Below the pieces are notes generated by a model, which had not been told where the DNA came from, did not search any database, and saw nothing but the letters and a program-made list of their open reading frames with translations. 64,000 bases of DNA, from positions 186,001 to 250,000 of the forward strand of contig NZ_LMHW01000014.1 of the NCBI RefSeq assembly GCF_001428525.1, read 5' to 3'. Shown here piece by piece: positions 24,587 to 33,647 of this stretch (its first letter is position 1; each line of letters starts with the position of its first letter). This DNA is from Flavobacterium sp. Root186. GTDB lineage: Bacteria; Bacteroidota; Bacteroidia; Flavobacteriales; Flavobacteriaceae. Position numbers and translations under genes: made by a program.

Positions 24587-25261
24587 TTATTGGTTCCCGT
24601 TTTTGCTTTCAAATAATTTCATCATTTCTTCTCCCTTTTCTTTTTCGTTTGCTGCTTTTAAACATTGTGCATATCTAAAATAATAAATGGTGTCTAAATT
24701 TCCATCGAGAGTAAATAACTCTGTGTAATATTTAACGGCGTCTTCAAAATTACTTTCAAAATAGAACTTGTCAGCCACTTTTTTAAGCATGTCTATAGAT
24801 TCGTACCCTTTGTCTAAAACATTAGCGTAGGTGTTGAGAATATCTATTTTTACAAACTTCTCTGAGTAGGCCGGAGCAGTAACCTCAACTTCGACTGGTT
24901 TAATGGTTTCTGCTGCTGCATCGGCCATTGCTTTTGAAGGTAAAATTGTGCTTGCTGTTCTTACTTTTGGTTTTTTATAGATTGGAGTTACCGTTCTCGT
25001 ATTATTTGGACCGAGATCATTTGTATACACCATATCCAGCTTGGAAACTTCATATTTGGTGGTTCTTTTTCCGAAAGGCATATTGATTACTTCTACAACC
25101 AAATACGATTCTATAACACGATCATCTGTTGGTTTGCTGTCAAATTTATAAGGCGCTCTTCGAGTGTCTGCATTTGCTACCATATAATTGGTTTGCTGAG
25201 CAAAACCACTTATAGAAAACAAACCGGCAAGAGCCGCAAAATGTAGTAAATATGTTTTCAT
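24587..25261 (-). CDS. Exported protein with C-terminal TPR-like helices
   Basis: A 224-residue exported protein. The signal peptide is MKTYLLHFAALAGLFSISGFAQ. The middle is beta-rich and polar (VIESYLVVEVINMPFGKRTTKYEVSKL). The last 75 residues form helix pairs of the TPR kind (MLKKVADKFYFESNFEDAVKYYTELF then TIYYFRYAQCLKAANEKEKGEEMM), like the repeats that precede OmpA domains in Bacteroidota envelope proteins. No OmpA domain follows, so it may be a shortened relative or an independent small family. Function unknown. Confidence 0.55.
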   Translation of the reverse strand: MKTYLLHFAALAGLFSISGFAQQTNYMVANADTRRAPYKFDSKPTDDRVIESYLVVEVINMPFGKRTTKYEVSKLDMVYTNDLGPNNTRTVTPIYKKPKVRTASTILPSKAMADAAAETIKPVEVEVTAPAYSEKFVKIDILNTYANVLDKGYESIDMLKKVADKFYFESNFEDAVKYYTELFTLDGNLDTIYYFRYAQCLKAANEKEKGEEMMKLFESKNGNQ

Positions 25262-25389
25262 AAGTAATTAAATTAAAGTTGATTTTCCTTAAAACTCTAT
25301 ATAAAGCTACTGATTTTGTGACGCTTATACATTACTTTGACCGTGAAGTGCTTATAAAAACGATAAAGTGTGCGTTTTGCTTTGTCTGA

Positions 25390-25545
25390 CTGAAAATAGT
25401 TTATAACAATAATATTGTTATAAATGGAAATGCATACAACTGTAATTTTAATTCTCTTGATAAAGTTGTGGAACTTTATGGGTGTTTGGTTCAGGCTGAA
25501 AAAGATAAGGTTGAGTATTTAGAGAAATTGTTGAAAGGGAAGTAA
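25390..25545 (+). pseudogene. C-terminal remnant of an XRE-type regulator
   Basis: An open frame without a good start, ending in VELYGCLVQAEKDKVEYLEKLLKGK, preceded by asparagine-rich codons (NGNAYNCNFNSLDK). This pattern, an Asn-rich linker then a short coiled coil with LVQAEKDKV, is the usual tail of flavobacterial XRE helix-turn-helix regulators. The DNA-binding domain is missing. A stop at 25387-25389 closes the frame upstream. Confidence 0.5.
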
Positions 25546-25577
25546 AATTTCTTTTGAAAAATATATTATTTTATAAT

Positions 25578-25612
25578 AAAAAGAGGCTCTTGTGGAAAGA
25601 GCCTCTTTTTTG
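25578..25612 (+). terminator. Intrinsic terminator after the regulator remnant
   Basis: AGAGGCTCTT and AAGAGCCTCT, 10-bp arms around a 4-base loop, followed by TTTTTTG. It still marks the end of the old regulator gene. Confidence 0.75.
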
Positions 25613-25857
25613 TTTATTAAGATGCTAATTATTACAAACAACAATAAAAACTTAACATACCTTATTTCACAAACTATATATAATCGCCCAAACTGTCAAT
25701 TACTCAAACGCCCGCTTTTTAACAAAAAAAATAATTTAATTATAAAAAATTAACTTCTTTACGGGAATCCGTAAAAAAAACACCTTTTTTTATCATATAT
25801 TTCCTTCGACAAAATTAGATATGAAAATTATTCTATAACATTTTAAGATTTTACAAT

Positions 25858-28800
25858 ATGGTGCATATTAAGGATTTGACTTTAGACAATCAAAAAGTAA
25901 CTGATCTATTTGAAGAAATACGAAATGGCAATACAATACTTTTCCTTGGTGCTGGGGCCTCTGTAACTGATGAGAAAATATATTTAAGCTCTCAATTAAT
26001 AAAATATTATAGAGATATTCAGAACATATCATACGATACTAATGATATTGTTGATTTTGTTGATAAGATATTTTCTTCTCCAAAATATCAAAGATCCGAT
26101 TTTGATTCAAAAGTTTCAACTTTTCTAAGAAAATTAAATGTTCAAGATTATCACAAAATACTCACCGATATACCTTGGAATTCTGTCCTTACCACAAATG
26201 TCGATTTATTAATTGAAAATGCTTTTGAAAAAGAAGGCAAATTGGAAACATTAAATGTTATTAGAAATAAACAGGAGCTATTAACTCCCAAATTAAGCAA
26301 TGATTTAAAATACATCAAATTACATGGCTGCATTTCAGATTTAGGTAAATATCCTATTGCATTTTCTAGTAGAGATTTTGAAGAATGCAAAAAATATCAT
26401 AAACATATCTTTAAAACTATAATTCAAGCTTCTTATAGGGTTAAAATAATATTTATTGGATACTCTTTTAAAGATGAGTTTGGAAAAAGGTTTTTAGATT
26501 ATGCAACGCAAGAATTAGGAAATAGAGAAATATTTTTAATTGATCCATTCTTAACTGATGAATTTGATGTGAATTTTTATTGGAGTAAGAACATTAATGT
26601 TGTTAACGCATTCACAAAAAATTTCTTTGAACTTTATTCTTCTTGGTTTTTAACTAATAATAAACTGATTGTAGATAGAAAACACAATATTTTTAATCTA
26701 CATGATTCTTTTAAAATTAATTCATATTTGCAACATCAACTTTCTCCATTTTTACTGCCATTAAATGAAAGCTATTTTCAAAAGGAAATTTCGTCTAAAG
26801 AATATTATTTAGGAATTGAACCTGATTATGGCATAGTCAATAAAAATTATGATATAATTAAAGAAAAAAAGTTAAAAGATACCATTGAGTTTATCGAACA
26901 AAAATTCGAAAGTCAGGGAGATTTATATCCTCTCATTTTTTTAAAAGGAAGCTATGGAACAGGAAAAACTACTTTTACATATAGAGTTATAAAAGAATTA
27001 ACTGGAAATGATTCAAACATACTTGCTTTCCATTTAACTGATTTAAAAAAATATTCGGAAGCATTTATTAATCAATTAATTATTAGCTTAACTGGTCTTA
27101 AAAAATTAATTTTTTTTTCTGATCATTCTGAAATAGATTCAAACTTTAAGGCTATAAGGAATATCAGAGGAAGTTTAAGTTCTAATCAATATCCTGATAA
27201 AAAAATAATCTTTCTACAAGCCATAAGAGAAAATACACTTGAAAAATTTAAAAAATTCCATAATCCAGATCTTATTGAGTACAATATCGATAATGAATTA
27301 AATCGTGAAGAACTATCTAAACTTGTTGACAAATATTATAACGATGGTCTTATAAAATATAAGGACGCTAAAGAAAAAAATGAAATTCTTTTGCAAATTA
27401 AGTCCTTATTTGGCTCTAATGACCAATATCTCTTTTTATTAAAATTCATTGATAATGGCAATCACAAAAAATCATTATTAAAAACTTATAATGATTTATC
27501 AGAGGACATGCAAAAAGCCTTTCTATATACCTCTTTATCATATAGATACGGAATTCCTATGCCATCAGGATTACTTCAAAAAATGTTGTCTTTAGATTGG
27601 AACAATTTTATTACTGATGTTGTAAAAACTGAAGGATTTGGAATATTGATACAAGAAAAATTAAAACCTGATCATTATTTACTACCTGATTTATATTTTA
27701 AAATCAAACATCCGATAATTGCTGATATATTATTAAATGAAAAAACAAAAGACTCTAAACAATTATTCTTATTATACAGAAAATTAATTAACAGTCTTGA
27801 AACTAATGAAATATCATGTTATGTAGCAAATAATTTATTGAGATCATTAGGCTTAGAAAAAACATTTGACAAGTCTAATATAAATTTATTATACGATGAA
27901 GCTTATAAAATTCTTTCTGATTTCTCACATTTTTGCTTGAGCTATTCTGTTAATCTTCAACACAGAAATACAGAGAAAGAATTATTATTTGCATTAAAAA
28001 TAGTAAATGATTTAGATGAATATAAAGATAATTCATTTTCAAGAAATTCAAGAATAGTTCATAGAAAAGCTGTATTAAATAGAGAACTTTCTAAATATTA
28101 CCATAAAGATTCTGAAGTTGAAAAATCAAAAGATTATTTCGATGAAGCACTTGATTTATTTGAAGTTAAATTATCGCTTGATCCAACTACAATTCATAGT
28201 TATAAAGATTTAATTGGGATGTTAATTAGTACCTTGAAAAATTGGGAAGACAAACTGTCTGATACTGAAAAAGTTAAAATAGAAATAAGAATAAAAGAAC
28301 TTTTTACAAAGGCTAAAACTAATCTTCAAGAAGGTTTAAATAACATTTCTAGATTAGAAACACAATTTGTCAAATTGATTGGGGACGTATCAGTAATTAA
28401 AGAGCGTATGGACAATCTTATGGAGAATGTAGATACAAAACCATACGCTTTGCTTTTGAAATATGAATTGTTCAAAATAAAACCTATTCTTTTAATTCCT
28501 ATGCCGGAAGAAAGCGAAATTATTGATGAATTATCTAATTACGATTATTGCTTTGAAGTAGCAAAATTTTTATTCTCCTATTATGGTGAAAGATTAAACA
28601 TCTATAACTATCGAATTAAATTTTTTAAATTAGTTAAAGACAATAAATCTTTAATTGATTACGAAAAACTAGATTATTACTTCTACACTTTCATTGCAAA
28701 TGCCCTAAGTCATATGATGCAAGATGCTTGGGATTCTATTAATTCAATAAGAAAAGAATTTCCATATTCTGTTTACAAAAAACAATATTATTGGTTAGAA

Positions 28801-29004
28801 CAGGATTCAAATTTGACTAGAGAATTTACTGGAAAGATAGTGAAGAATGGAAATGATTATTTAATGCTAAAGATTAATGAAATGGGTGGTAATTTAAAAA
28901 CAAAAATTAATATGAAAAAGTATCAAAATCTTGAATTCACTAAAACATATAAAGCAAATCTATATTTTACATTCACAGGTATCTGGGCAGAAATTCTTGA
29001 GTAA
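25858..29004 (+). CDS. SIR2/P-loop STAND-like protein, probable antiphage defence sensor
   Basis: A 1048-residue soluble protein. The N-terminal third is an SIR2-like NAD-binding domain: LFLGAGAS (residues 28-35), TTNVD (112-116) and the catalytic-type H156 in KLHGCIS; IIFIGYSFKDEF is also typical. A P-loop NTPase follows with Walker A GSYGTGKTT (364-372), a candidate Walker B LIFFSD and a sensor-like KKIIFLQAIREN. The remaining 500 or so residues are helical without motifs I can name, as in STAND sensor arms. This layout fits SIR2-STAND (Avs5-like) proteins, which deplete NAD on detecting phage. It is a single-gene insertion, more AT-rich than its neighbours. Family assignment is probable; the exact subclass is not certain. 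Confidence 0.8.
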   Translation: MVHIKDLTLDNQKVTDLFEEIRNGNTILFLGAGASVTDEKIYLSSQLIKYYRDIQNISYDTNDIVDFVDKIFSSPKYQRSDFDSKVSTFLRKLNVQDYHKILTDIPWNSVLTTNVDLLIENAFEKEGKLETLNVIRNKQELLTPKLSNDLKYIKLHGCISDLGKYPIAFSSRDFEECKKYHKHIFKTIIQASYRVKIIFIGYSFKDEFGKRFLDYATQELGNREIFLIDPFLTDEFDVNFYWSKNINVVNAFTKNFFELYSSWFLTNNKLIVDRKHNIFNLHDSFKINSYLQHQLSPFLLPLNESYFQKEISSKEYYLGIEPDYGIVNKNYDIIKEKKLKDTIEFIEQKFESQGDLYPLIFLKGSYGTGKTTFTYRVIKELTGNDSNILAFHLTDLKKYSEAFINQLIISLTGLKKLIFFSDHSEIDSNFKAIRNIRGSLSSNQYPDKKIIFLQAIRENTLEKFKKFHNPDLIEYNIDNELNREELSKLVDKYYNDGLIKYKDAKEKNEILLQIKSLFGSNDQYLFLLKFIDNGNHKKSLLKTYNDLSEDMQKAFLYTSLSYRYGIPMPSGLLQKMLSLDWNNFITDVVKTEGFGILIQEKLKPDHYLLPDLYFKIKHPIIADILLNEKTKDSKQLFLLYRKLINSLETNEISCYVANNLLRSLGLEKTFDKSNINLLYDEAYKILSDFSHFCLSYSVNLQHRNTEKELLFALKIVNDLDEYKDNSFSRNSRIVHRKAVLNRELSKYYHKDSEVEKSKDYFDEALDLFEVKLSLDPTTIHSYKDLIGMLISTLKNWEDKLSDTEKVKIEIRIKELFTKAKTNLQEGLNNISRLETQFVKLIGDVSVIKERMDNLMENVDTKPYALLLKYELFKIKPILLIPMPEESEIIDELSNYDYCFEVAKFLFSYYGERLNIYNYRIKFFKLVKDNKSLIDYEKLDYYFYTFIANALSHMMQDAWDSINSIRKEFPYSVYKKQYYWLEQDSNLTREFTGKIVKNGNDYLMLKINEMGGNLKTKINMKKYQNLEFTKTYKANLYFTFTGIWAEILE

Positions 29005-29050
29005 TTTTATTTTAATAAGTCATAAATCTACATTCATATAACTAAACAAA

Positions 29051-29084
29051 AAAAGCGCTGCAATCCAAAGATCACAGCGCTTTT
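29051..29084. terminator. Bidirectional terminator between SIR2 and C1 peptidase genes
   Basis: AAAAGCGCTG (29051-29060) and CAGCGCTTTT (29075-29084) form a 10-bp stem, with A-run and T-run on the outer sides, between two convergent genes. Confidence 0.8.
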
Positions 29085-29111
29085 CTATTTTCATTAAATA
29101 CCTTAAACTTC

Positions 29112-30308
29112 TTAAACCCCTAATTTCTTAGCAATTTCAGCAGGAATTCCTCCTTTGTTTACCATTAAGGCAGTTGTTTTATATTTTACGAAATTTTTGG
29201 TTACGAATAAGAAACCTTTGTAGTCGTTTGTTTCTCCCCAAGAATTTTTTACGATATAATATTCTTTTCCGGTTTGATCTTTTGCAAGACCAATAATGTG
29301 CATTCCGTGGTCGTCTGTTGTACCATAGTTGTCAAACGCAGCCTGACGCATTTCTGGAGTAATTTCCGGTTCTGCTTTTGGTCCGTTAAACATATCTGCT
29401 TTTTCTTCGGCAGTCATGTCGTCAAATTTCTTTGTTGGAACATACGCTACACCGTTTTTCCAGCTAAAGCTTTTCTCGCTTACGTCTGTCGCCCAAGCTA
29501 CAGTATATCCTTTTTTCAATGCATTGTCGATAACATCTGTCATGTCGTTTACTTTTACGTTGTAAACCTGATCTAAAGACCAGTTGTCCGGCACGGCAAG
29601 AACTGTTTTTTGGTAATATGGAGCCGTTGTAAACGAAGACATTTCTACATATTCATCAGGATTAATTCCTACCACTTCTTTAGCAAAAGACTGAGGCGTA
29701 TAGTTTTTTCCTTTGTAATTGAAGTTATCCGGCACTTTTCCTAAATAAGAATCGATAACAGCAGCATACGCTTTTTGCCAGTTTGGCGTTAATTCTCCGT
29801 TTGGATTTTTAACCACTGCAGCCAAAACACCTTCGATAAGCGCAGACATTTCGGCAAATTTATTTTTATCCGTTCCGTAGTTCAAACCTGTGTAAACTTC
29901 TCTTGGTACGGTTCCGTATTTTTTGTACATATTAATTACGTCGTGCAGCGAACCTCCATCGCCCAAAGTGATCGCACCGTGCATACGAACATAATTTACT
30001 CCTTTGTCAACATACACATTTCTTGCAGAAAAAACCTGAGAAAGCTCAACAGGCTGTTTTCCTAAACGAATCATTTCTGACTCTAAAAATGAGTTTGATG
30101 CATAACTCCAGCAAGTTCCTGATGAACCCTGGTTTTTAATCGACGTTGTTCCTAAGTTAACGACCTCAGTGAATTTAAAAGCTTCTTTACTTTTATCACT
30201 CGCATTTAGCTTTAAGGAATTTACCAAAATGTCCTGTGCAAAACAGCCGCTTACACCAACTAAAAAAGCAGATGCCGCGAAAACTGATTTCATCGTATTT
30301 TTATACAT
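29112..30308 (-). CDS. C1-family cysteine peptidase, bleomycin hydrolase-like
   Basis: A 398-residue exported papain-fold peptidase of the C1B (bleomycin hydrolase/aminopeptidase C) branch. The catalytic cysteine is in GSSGTCWSYASNSF, the histidine in TDDHGMHIIGLAKD and the asparagine in IVKNSWGETNDYKG. The leader has a lipobox-like VSGC, so it may be a lipoprotein of the periplasm or cell surface. ATG 30308 is preferred over the TTG two codons upstream; an ATG at 30293 is a further option. It stands alone, convergent with the SIR2 gene. Confidence 0.85.
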   Translation of the reverse strand: MYKNTMKSVFAASAFLVGVSGCFAQDILVNSLKLNASDKSKEAFKFTEVVNLGTTSIKNQGSSGTCWSYASNSFLESEMIRLGKQPVELSQVFSARNVYVDKGVNYVRMHGAITLGDGGSLHDVINMYKKYGTVPREVYTGLNYGTDKNKFAEMSALIEGVLAAVVKNPNGELTPNWQKAYAAVIDSYLGKVPDNFNYKGKNYTPQSFAKEVVGINPDEYVEMSSFTTAPYYQKTVLAVPDNWSLDQVYNVKVNDMTDVIDNALKKGYTVAWATDVSEKSFSWKNGVAYVPTKKFDDMTAEEKADMFNGPKAEPEITPEMRQAAFDNYGTTDDHGMHIIGLAKDQTGKEYYIVKNSWGETNDYKGFLFVTKNFVKYKTTALMVNKGGIPAEIAKKLGV

Positions 30309-30507
30309 AATCAAAAGATTTAAATAGTTGCCTTATTAGTAGCTTGTATTATATTTTTGTTACAAAACAATTAAATATTCGGTAAATAAACTATTATTTA
30401 ACAGTTAATGTTTATACAATGTTTTTATTAAACAATTAAATCTTACAAATTATATAAAAACATAATCTGTTTAGAATCAAATCTTTTTCGGTTTTATATT
30501 TAAATAA

Positions 30508-31347
30508 ATGGTATTTTGGCTGCTGAAATGCCACGCAATAAACCCCGAAATGTACGAACTCGAAAAAGAGAAATACTTAGGCAATACGAAAAAGAGCTTC
30601 AATACCCAGCAGGGAATTGCGGTTGTCGAAACCGAGTATCAAAATAAGGTTTATGAAGGCTGGCACTCGCACAATAACGCGCATATAACGCTTTTCCTGA
30701 AAGGCGGAACAACTGAAAAACGAAAAAATTTCAGCGAAACTGTCGGCCCCGGTTCTTTATTGTTTTACCACAGCGACGAACTGCATTTGAATCAGGATAC
30801 TCTTTTTCCTTCCCGAAACATCAATATCGAAATTGAAGAAAACCTGCTGAAAGAACTTCAAATATCGGAAGCCGTGATTGAAAAATCGGTTCAAAATTCG
30901 GCATTTACTAAATTTCTTATTCTAAAGATTTTTAAAGAAACGCTTACTTCTGATACTTTTTCTGCCGATACAATTACAATGCTTTTTTCGCAGATTTCGA
31001 ATGCTCAAAATCATTTGGAACGATTTGAAAAAAGTCCGTTTTGGGTGAAGAGTTTAGAGGAATTACTGAATGACTGCTGGAACGAAAATCCGAATCTGCA
31101 TGATTTGGGAGTAGTTTTAAATTTAAATCCGATTACGATTTCCAAACATTTTCCGAAGTATTTTGGCTGTACTTTAGGCGAATACATGCGCCGAATTAAA
31201 ATAAACCGTTCGCTTTCGCTGATACAATCGCACGAAAGTAATTTAACCGAAATCGCCCTCGAATGCGGATTTGCGGATCAAAGTCATTTTATTAGAACTT
31301 TTAAAAGCCAGACGGGATTTCTGCCCAAACAATTCCAAAAATTATAA
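30508..31347 (+). CDS. AraC-family transcriptional regulator
   Basis: A 279-residue regulator with an N-terminal cupin-like sensor (HSHNNAHITLFLKGGTTEKR near residues 51-70) and a C-terminal double helix-turn-helix (GEYMRRIKINRSLSLIQ and LTEIALECGFADQSHFIRTFKSQTG). It probably senses a small ligand and acts on nearby genes; the CPBP protease gene starts 72 bp downstream and is the most likely target. The ATG at 30550 (MYELEKEKYLG) is an alternative start and may be the real one. Confidence 0.85.
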   Translation: MVFWLLKCHAINPEMYELEKEKYLGNTKKSFNTQQGIAVVETEYQNKVYEGWHSHNNAHITLFLKGGTTEKRKNFSETVGPGSLLFYHSDELHLNQDTLFPSRNINIEIEENLLKELQISEAVIEKSVQNSAFTKFLILKIFKETLTSDTFSADTITMLFSQISNAQNHLERFEKSPFWVKSLEELLNDCWNENPNLHDLGVVLNLNPITISKHFPKYFGCTLGEYMRRIKINRSLSLIQSHESNLTEIALECGFADQSHFIRTFKSQTGFLPKQFQKL

Positions 31348-31419
31348 AGAGGCAAATTTCATTCTATTTTTTGTTTTCAATGCGATTTACCTTTGCTTCA
31401 AATTAATAAACCAAACTGA

Positions 31420-32283
31420 ATGGAAACTTTAACTACAAAACAAAAAATATTCAATTTCCCGTTAACCAAAATTATTTTAGGATTAATTGCCTGTCTTTTA
31501 CTAATTAATGTCGGGCAGGCCATTGCAGGGAAATTATTACTGCAAACTTCTCTTGACAAAGATTATAGAAATCTTATAAAAGGAATTATTGTCTGCGGTT
31601 TGGCTTTAACGAGCTATATTGTTTTTTTTAAATATTATGAAAAAAGAGCCATAACAGAATTGGCTTTAAAAGGTCTTGCCAAAAATTTAATCATCGGAAT
31701 TTTAATTGGTGCGGTTTTACAATCGCTGACTATTTTAGTGATTTACTTTAATGGAGGTTATGAGGTTGTTTCTGTAAACCCTTTTTCGTTTATCATTATT
31801 CCGCTTACGATTGCTTTTACCGCTGCTGTTATCGAAGAGATTTTGGTCCGCGGAATCCTTTTTAGAATTATGGAAGAAAAACTGGGAAGTTATGCGGCGC
31901 TTATCATTTCGGCTCTAATTTTTGGTGCACTGCATTTGGCAAACGAACACAGTACTTTGCTTTCTGCTTTGTGTATTGCCATTGAAGCCGGATTACTTTT
32001 GGGTGCAGCTTTTATTTATACCAGAAATTTATGGTTTCCAATTGCGATTCATTTTGCGTGGAATTTTATGCAGTCGGGAATTTTTGGAGCGATAACATCT
32101 GGAAATTCTAAAACCAATAGTTTACTGGTTTCGAAAATTCAGGGTTCTGAATTTATTACCGGAGGAGAATTTGGTCCTGAGGGATCGGTTCAGGCTGTTA
32201 TTTTTTGCTCTTTGGCTGCCTTTATATTATTGGCCTTGAGCCAAAAAGAGAATAAAATTATTAAGCCTTATTGGGCGAAATAG
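31420..32283 (+). CDS. CPBP-family intramembrane metalloprotease
   Basis: A 287-residue membrane protein of the CPBP (CAAX prenyl protease 2/bacteriocin-processing, Abi) family, with about eight hydrophobic segments. The metal-site motifs are all present: EEILVRGILFR near residues 138-148, FGALHLANEH and IHFAWNFMQSG. Bacterial members act in bacteriocin self-immunity, signalling or unknown proteolysis. It lies just after an AraC regulator in the same direction. A hairpin with CCCGAT/ATCGGG arms follows the stop. Confidence 0.85.
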   Translation: METLTTKQKIFNFPLTKIILGLIACLLLINVGQAIAGKLLLQTSLDKDYRNLIKGIIVCGLALTSYIVFFKYYEKRAITELALKGLAKNLIIGILIGAVLQSLTILVIYFNGGYEVVSVNPFSFIIIPLTIAFTAAVIEEILVRGILFRIMEEKLGSYAALIISALIFGALHLANEHSTLLSALCIAIEAGLLLGAAFIYTRNLWFPIAIHFAWNFMQSGIFGAITSGNSKTNSLLVSKIQGSEFITGGEFGPEGSVQAVIFCSLAAFILLALSQKENKIIKPYWAK

Positions 32284-32330
32284 AAAGTTTTTTTGCCACG
32301 AATTTCACTAATTGACACGAATTATATTTG

Positions 32331-32355
32331 AATTCCCGATAGTTTATCGGGAATT
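32331..32355. terminator. Hairpin between CPBP and BamA-like genes
   Basis: AATTCCCGAT (32331-32340) and ATCGGGAATT (32346-32355) form a 10-bp perfect stem with a 5-base loop between two convergent genes. It lacks a long T-run. A degenerate GCCACGAATT repeat precedes it and a run of CACAATTCACAA repeats follows (about 32362-32390). Confidence 0.5.
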
Positions 32356-32388
32356 GACTTTTCACAATTCACAACTCACAATTCACAA

Positions 32389-33585
32389 TTATCTCAGCCA
32401 ATTGCTTCCAAAAACAATATAATACGCCCACTCTTCTGGGCCTTTTGCAACGTCGACACCCATTCTGAGTTTGAATTTTCGGGCTAACAAATACCTGAAT
32501 CCTGTTCCGTAGCTGTACACAACTGGTTTGGCAAAGGCTTTATCCCAATCGTTAAAAGCACTTGCGAGGCCGCCGTAACCCATTAAACTCCATCTTCGGT
32601 ACAAATCCCATCTCAATTCGGCTTCGGTAACGATGCTCGTTTTTCCCTGATATCGGGCAGCGGGAATTCCGCGTAAATTAATTCCGGGCAATAGATAAAA
32701 AGGCGGACTCCCAAACGCCTGCTCTCCTTCTACCCTAAGCCCGCCAATTAATTTTTTTGTTAAGGGATAATAGCCTATCGCCGATAAATTGACGCGCCAT
32801 GCATCATAATCGCTCCCTATTGCATCATCTGACCAAAAGAAATCTGACTGTAGCCGGATTCCTTTATCTGGTGTAAATATATTGTCGCGTCCGTCAAACT
32901 GAAGTGCCCCTCCCAGCTGACTTATCGTACTTTTAATATCTTTTGGCTGTACAAATGGCGGTGGAAGGTCTACATCTGGCAGATTTATTTTTGAATTTAA
33001 AAAAAGATATTGCGGCCCGGCGCTCCATTTGGCATTTCTAAATTGTTTGAGCCATTGTGTATAAAAAATAGTAGACCTGAAATTGAGTTTAAATTCCTGA
33101 TCTTTTGCATTTGGAATATTATTAGCATAAAATGATAAATTCATATCGCCATAACCTGCCATAACGCGATATAAAATTCTGGAATTGACTAAAGTAGCAG
33201 AACGAAAAGCACCAGCCATCCAGCTTTTGTTTTCGGTATACATACCAATTCCTCCCGTTATATCCGGATTTATAAAACGTTTTTTACCATTTTCGTCTAC
33301 AACCGGCGCACGTTTTTTAAGAAAAACCGGAACGATTGCACCTCCAATTCCACCCAAAGCCGGTTCTGTAATAACGGTTGGAACTACAATAAAACCGTGT
33401 GCGTAAATGATATAATTGCTTAAGTCAAAAGCTCCGTCGAGAGAATCTTTTGTTGTAATATGCGGTTTATGGTCCGTTTGTGCGGTTATGTTTTGAAGAG
33501 AAAAAAAACACAACGCCAAAATGAAAACTATTTTTTGAAAAAGTTTTCTGTTTTTTATGGAAGTTCCTGAATATGTATTTCTCAT
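32389..33585 (-). CDS. BamA/TamA-family outer-membrane beta-barrel
   Basis: A 398-residue outer-membrane protein. After a signal peptide (cleavage near QNITAQ, residue 36) the chain resembles the barrel domain of the surface-antigen D15/BamA family without POTRA repeats: GGALQFDGRDNIFTPDKGIRLQSDFFW is the characteristic strand pair, and LRGIPAARYQGKTSIVTEAELRWDLY is the conserved (V/I)RG-type motif region. It is too small to be BamA itself. Related short barrels are found with exported phosphatases or esterases. It follows a second beta-barrel gene by 63 bp. Confidence 0.8.
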   Translation of the reverse strand: MRNTYSGTSIKNRKLFQKIVFILALCFFSLQNITAQTDHKPHITTKDSLDGAFDLSNYIIYAHGFIVVPTVITEPALGGIGGAIVPVFLKKRAPVVDENGKKRFINPDITGGIGMYTENKSWMAGAFRSATLVNSRILYRVMAGYGDMNLSFYANNIPNAKDQEFKLNFRSTIFYTQWLKQFRNAKWSAGPQYLFLNSKINLPDVDLPPPFVQPKDIKSTISQLGGALQFDGRDNIFTPDKGIRLQSDFFWSDDAIGSDYDAWRVNLSAIGYYPLTKKLIGGLRVEGEQAFGSPPFYLLPGINLRGIPAARYQGKTSIVTEAELRWDLYRRWSLMGYGGLASAFNDWDKAFAKPVVYSYGTGFRYLLARKFKLRMGVDVAKGPEEWAYYIVFGSNWLR

Positions 33586-33647
33586 TTAAATCAATTTAAA
33601 ATTTATCGTATTCATTTAAAAAACATCAACTTAGATCATTTTTAGGA

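Larger units (their letters stand above)
25262..25857. other. Accessory junction: regulator remnant, terminator, AT-rich spacer
   Basis: Apart from the remnant at 25390-25545 and the terminator at 25578-25612, this gap has no gene. The 245 bp before the SIR2 gene are very AT-rich with no clear TAnnTTTG box. The region looks like an insertion junction. Confidence 0.5.

Noticed and set aside
24587-25261. OmpA-family envelope protein truncated at its 3' end
   Set aside because: The TPR-like end resembles such proteins, but the frame closes normally and no OmpA domain remnant lies downstream, so I could not show truncation.
25858-26600. Classical protein deacetylase (CobB-type sirtuin)
   Set aside because: The SIR2 part is followed by a P-loop domain and a 600-residue helical arm, and I see no zinc-binding cysteine pairs; it fits defence-type SIR2 domains instead.
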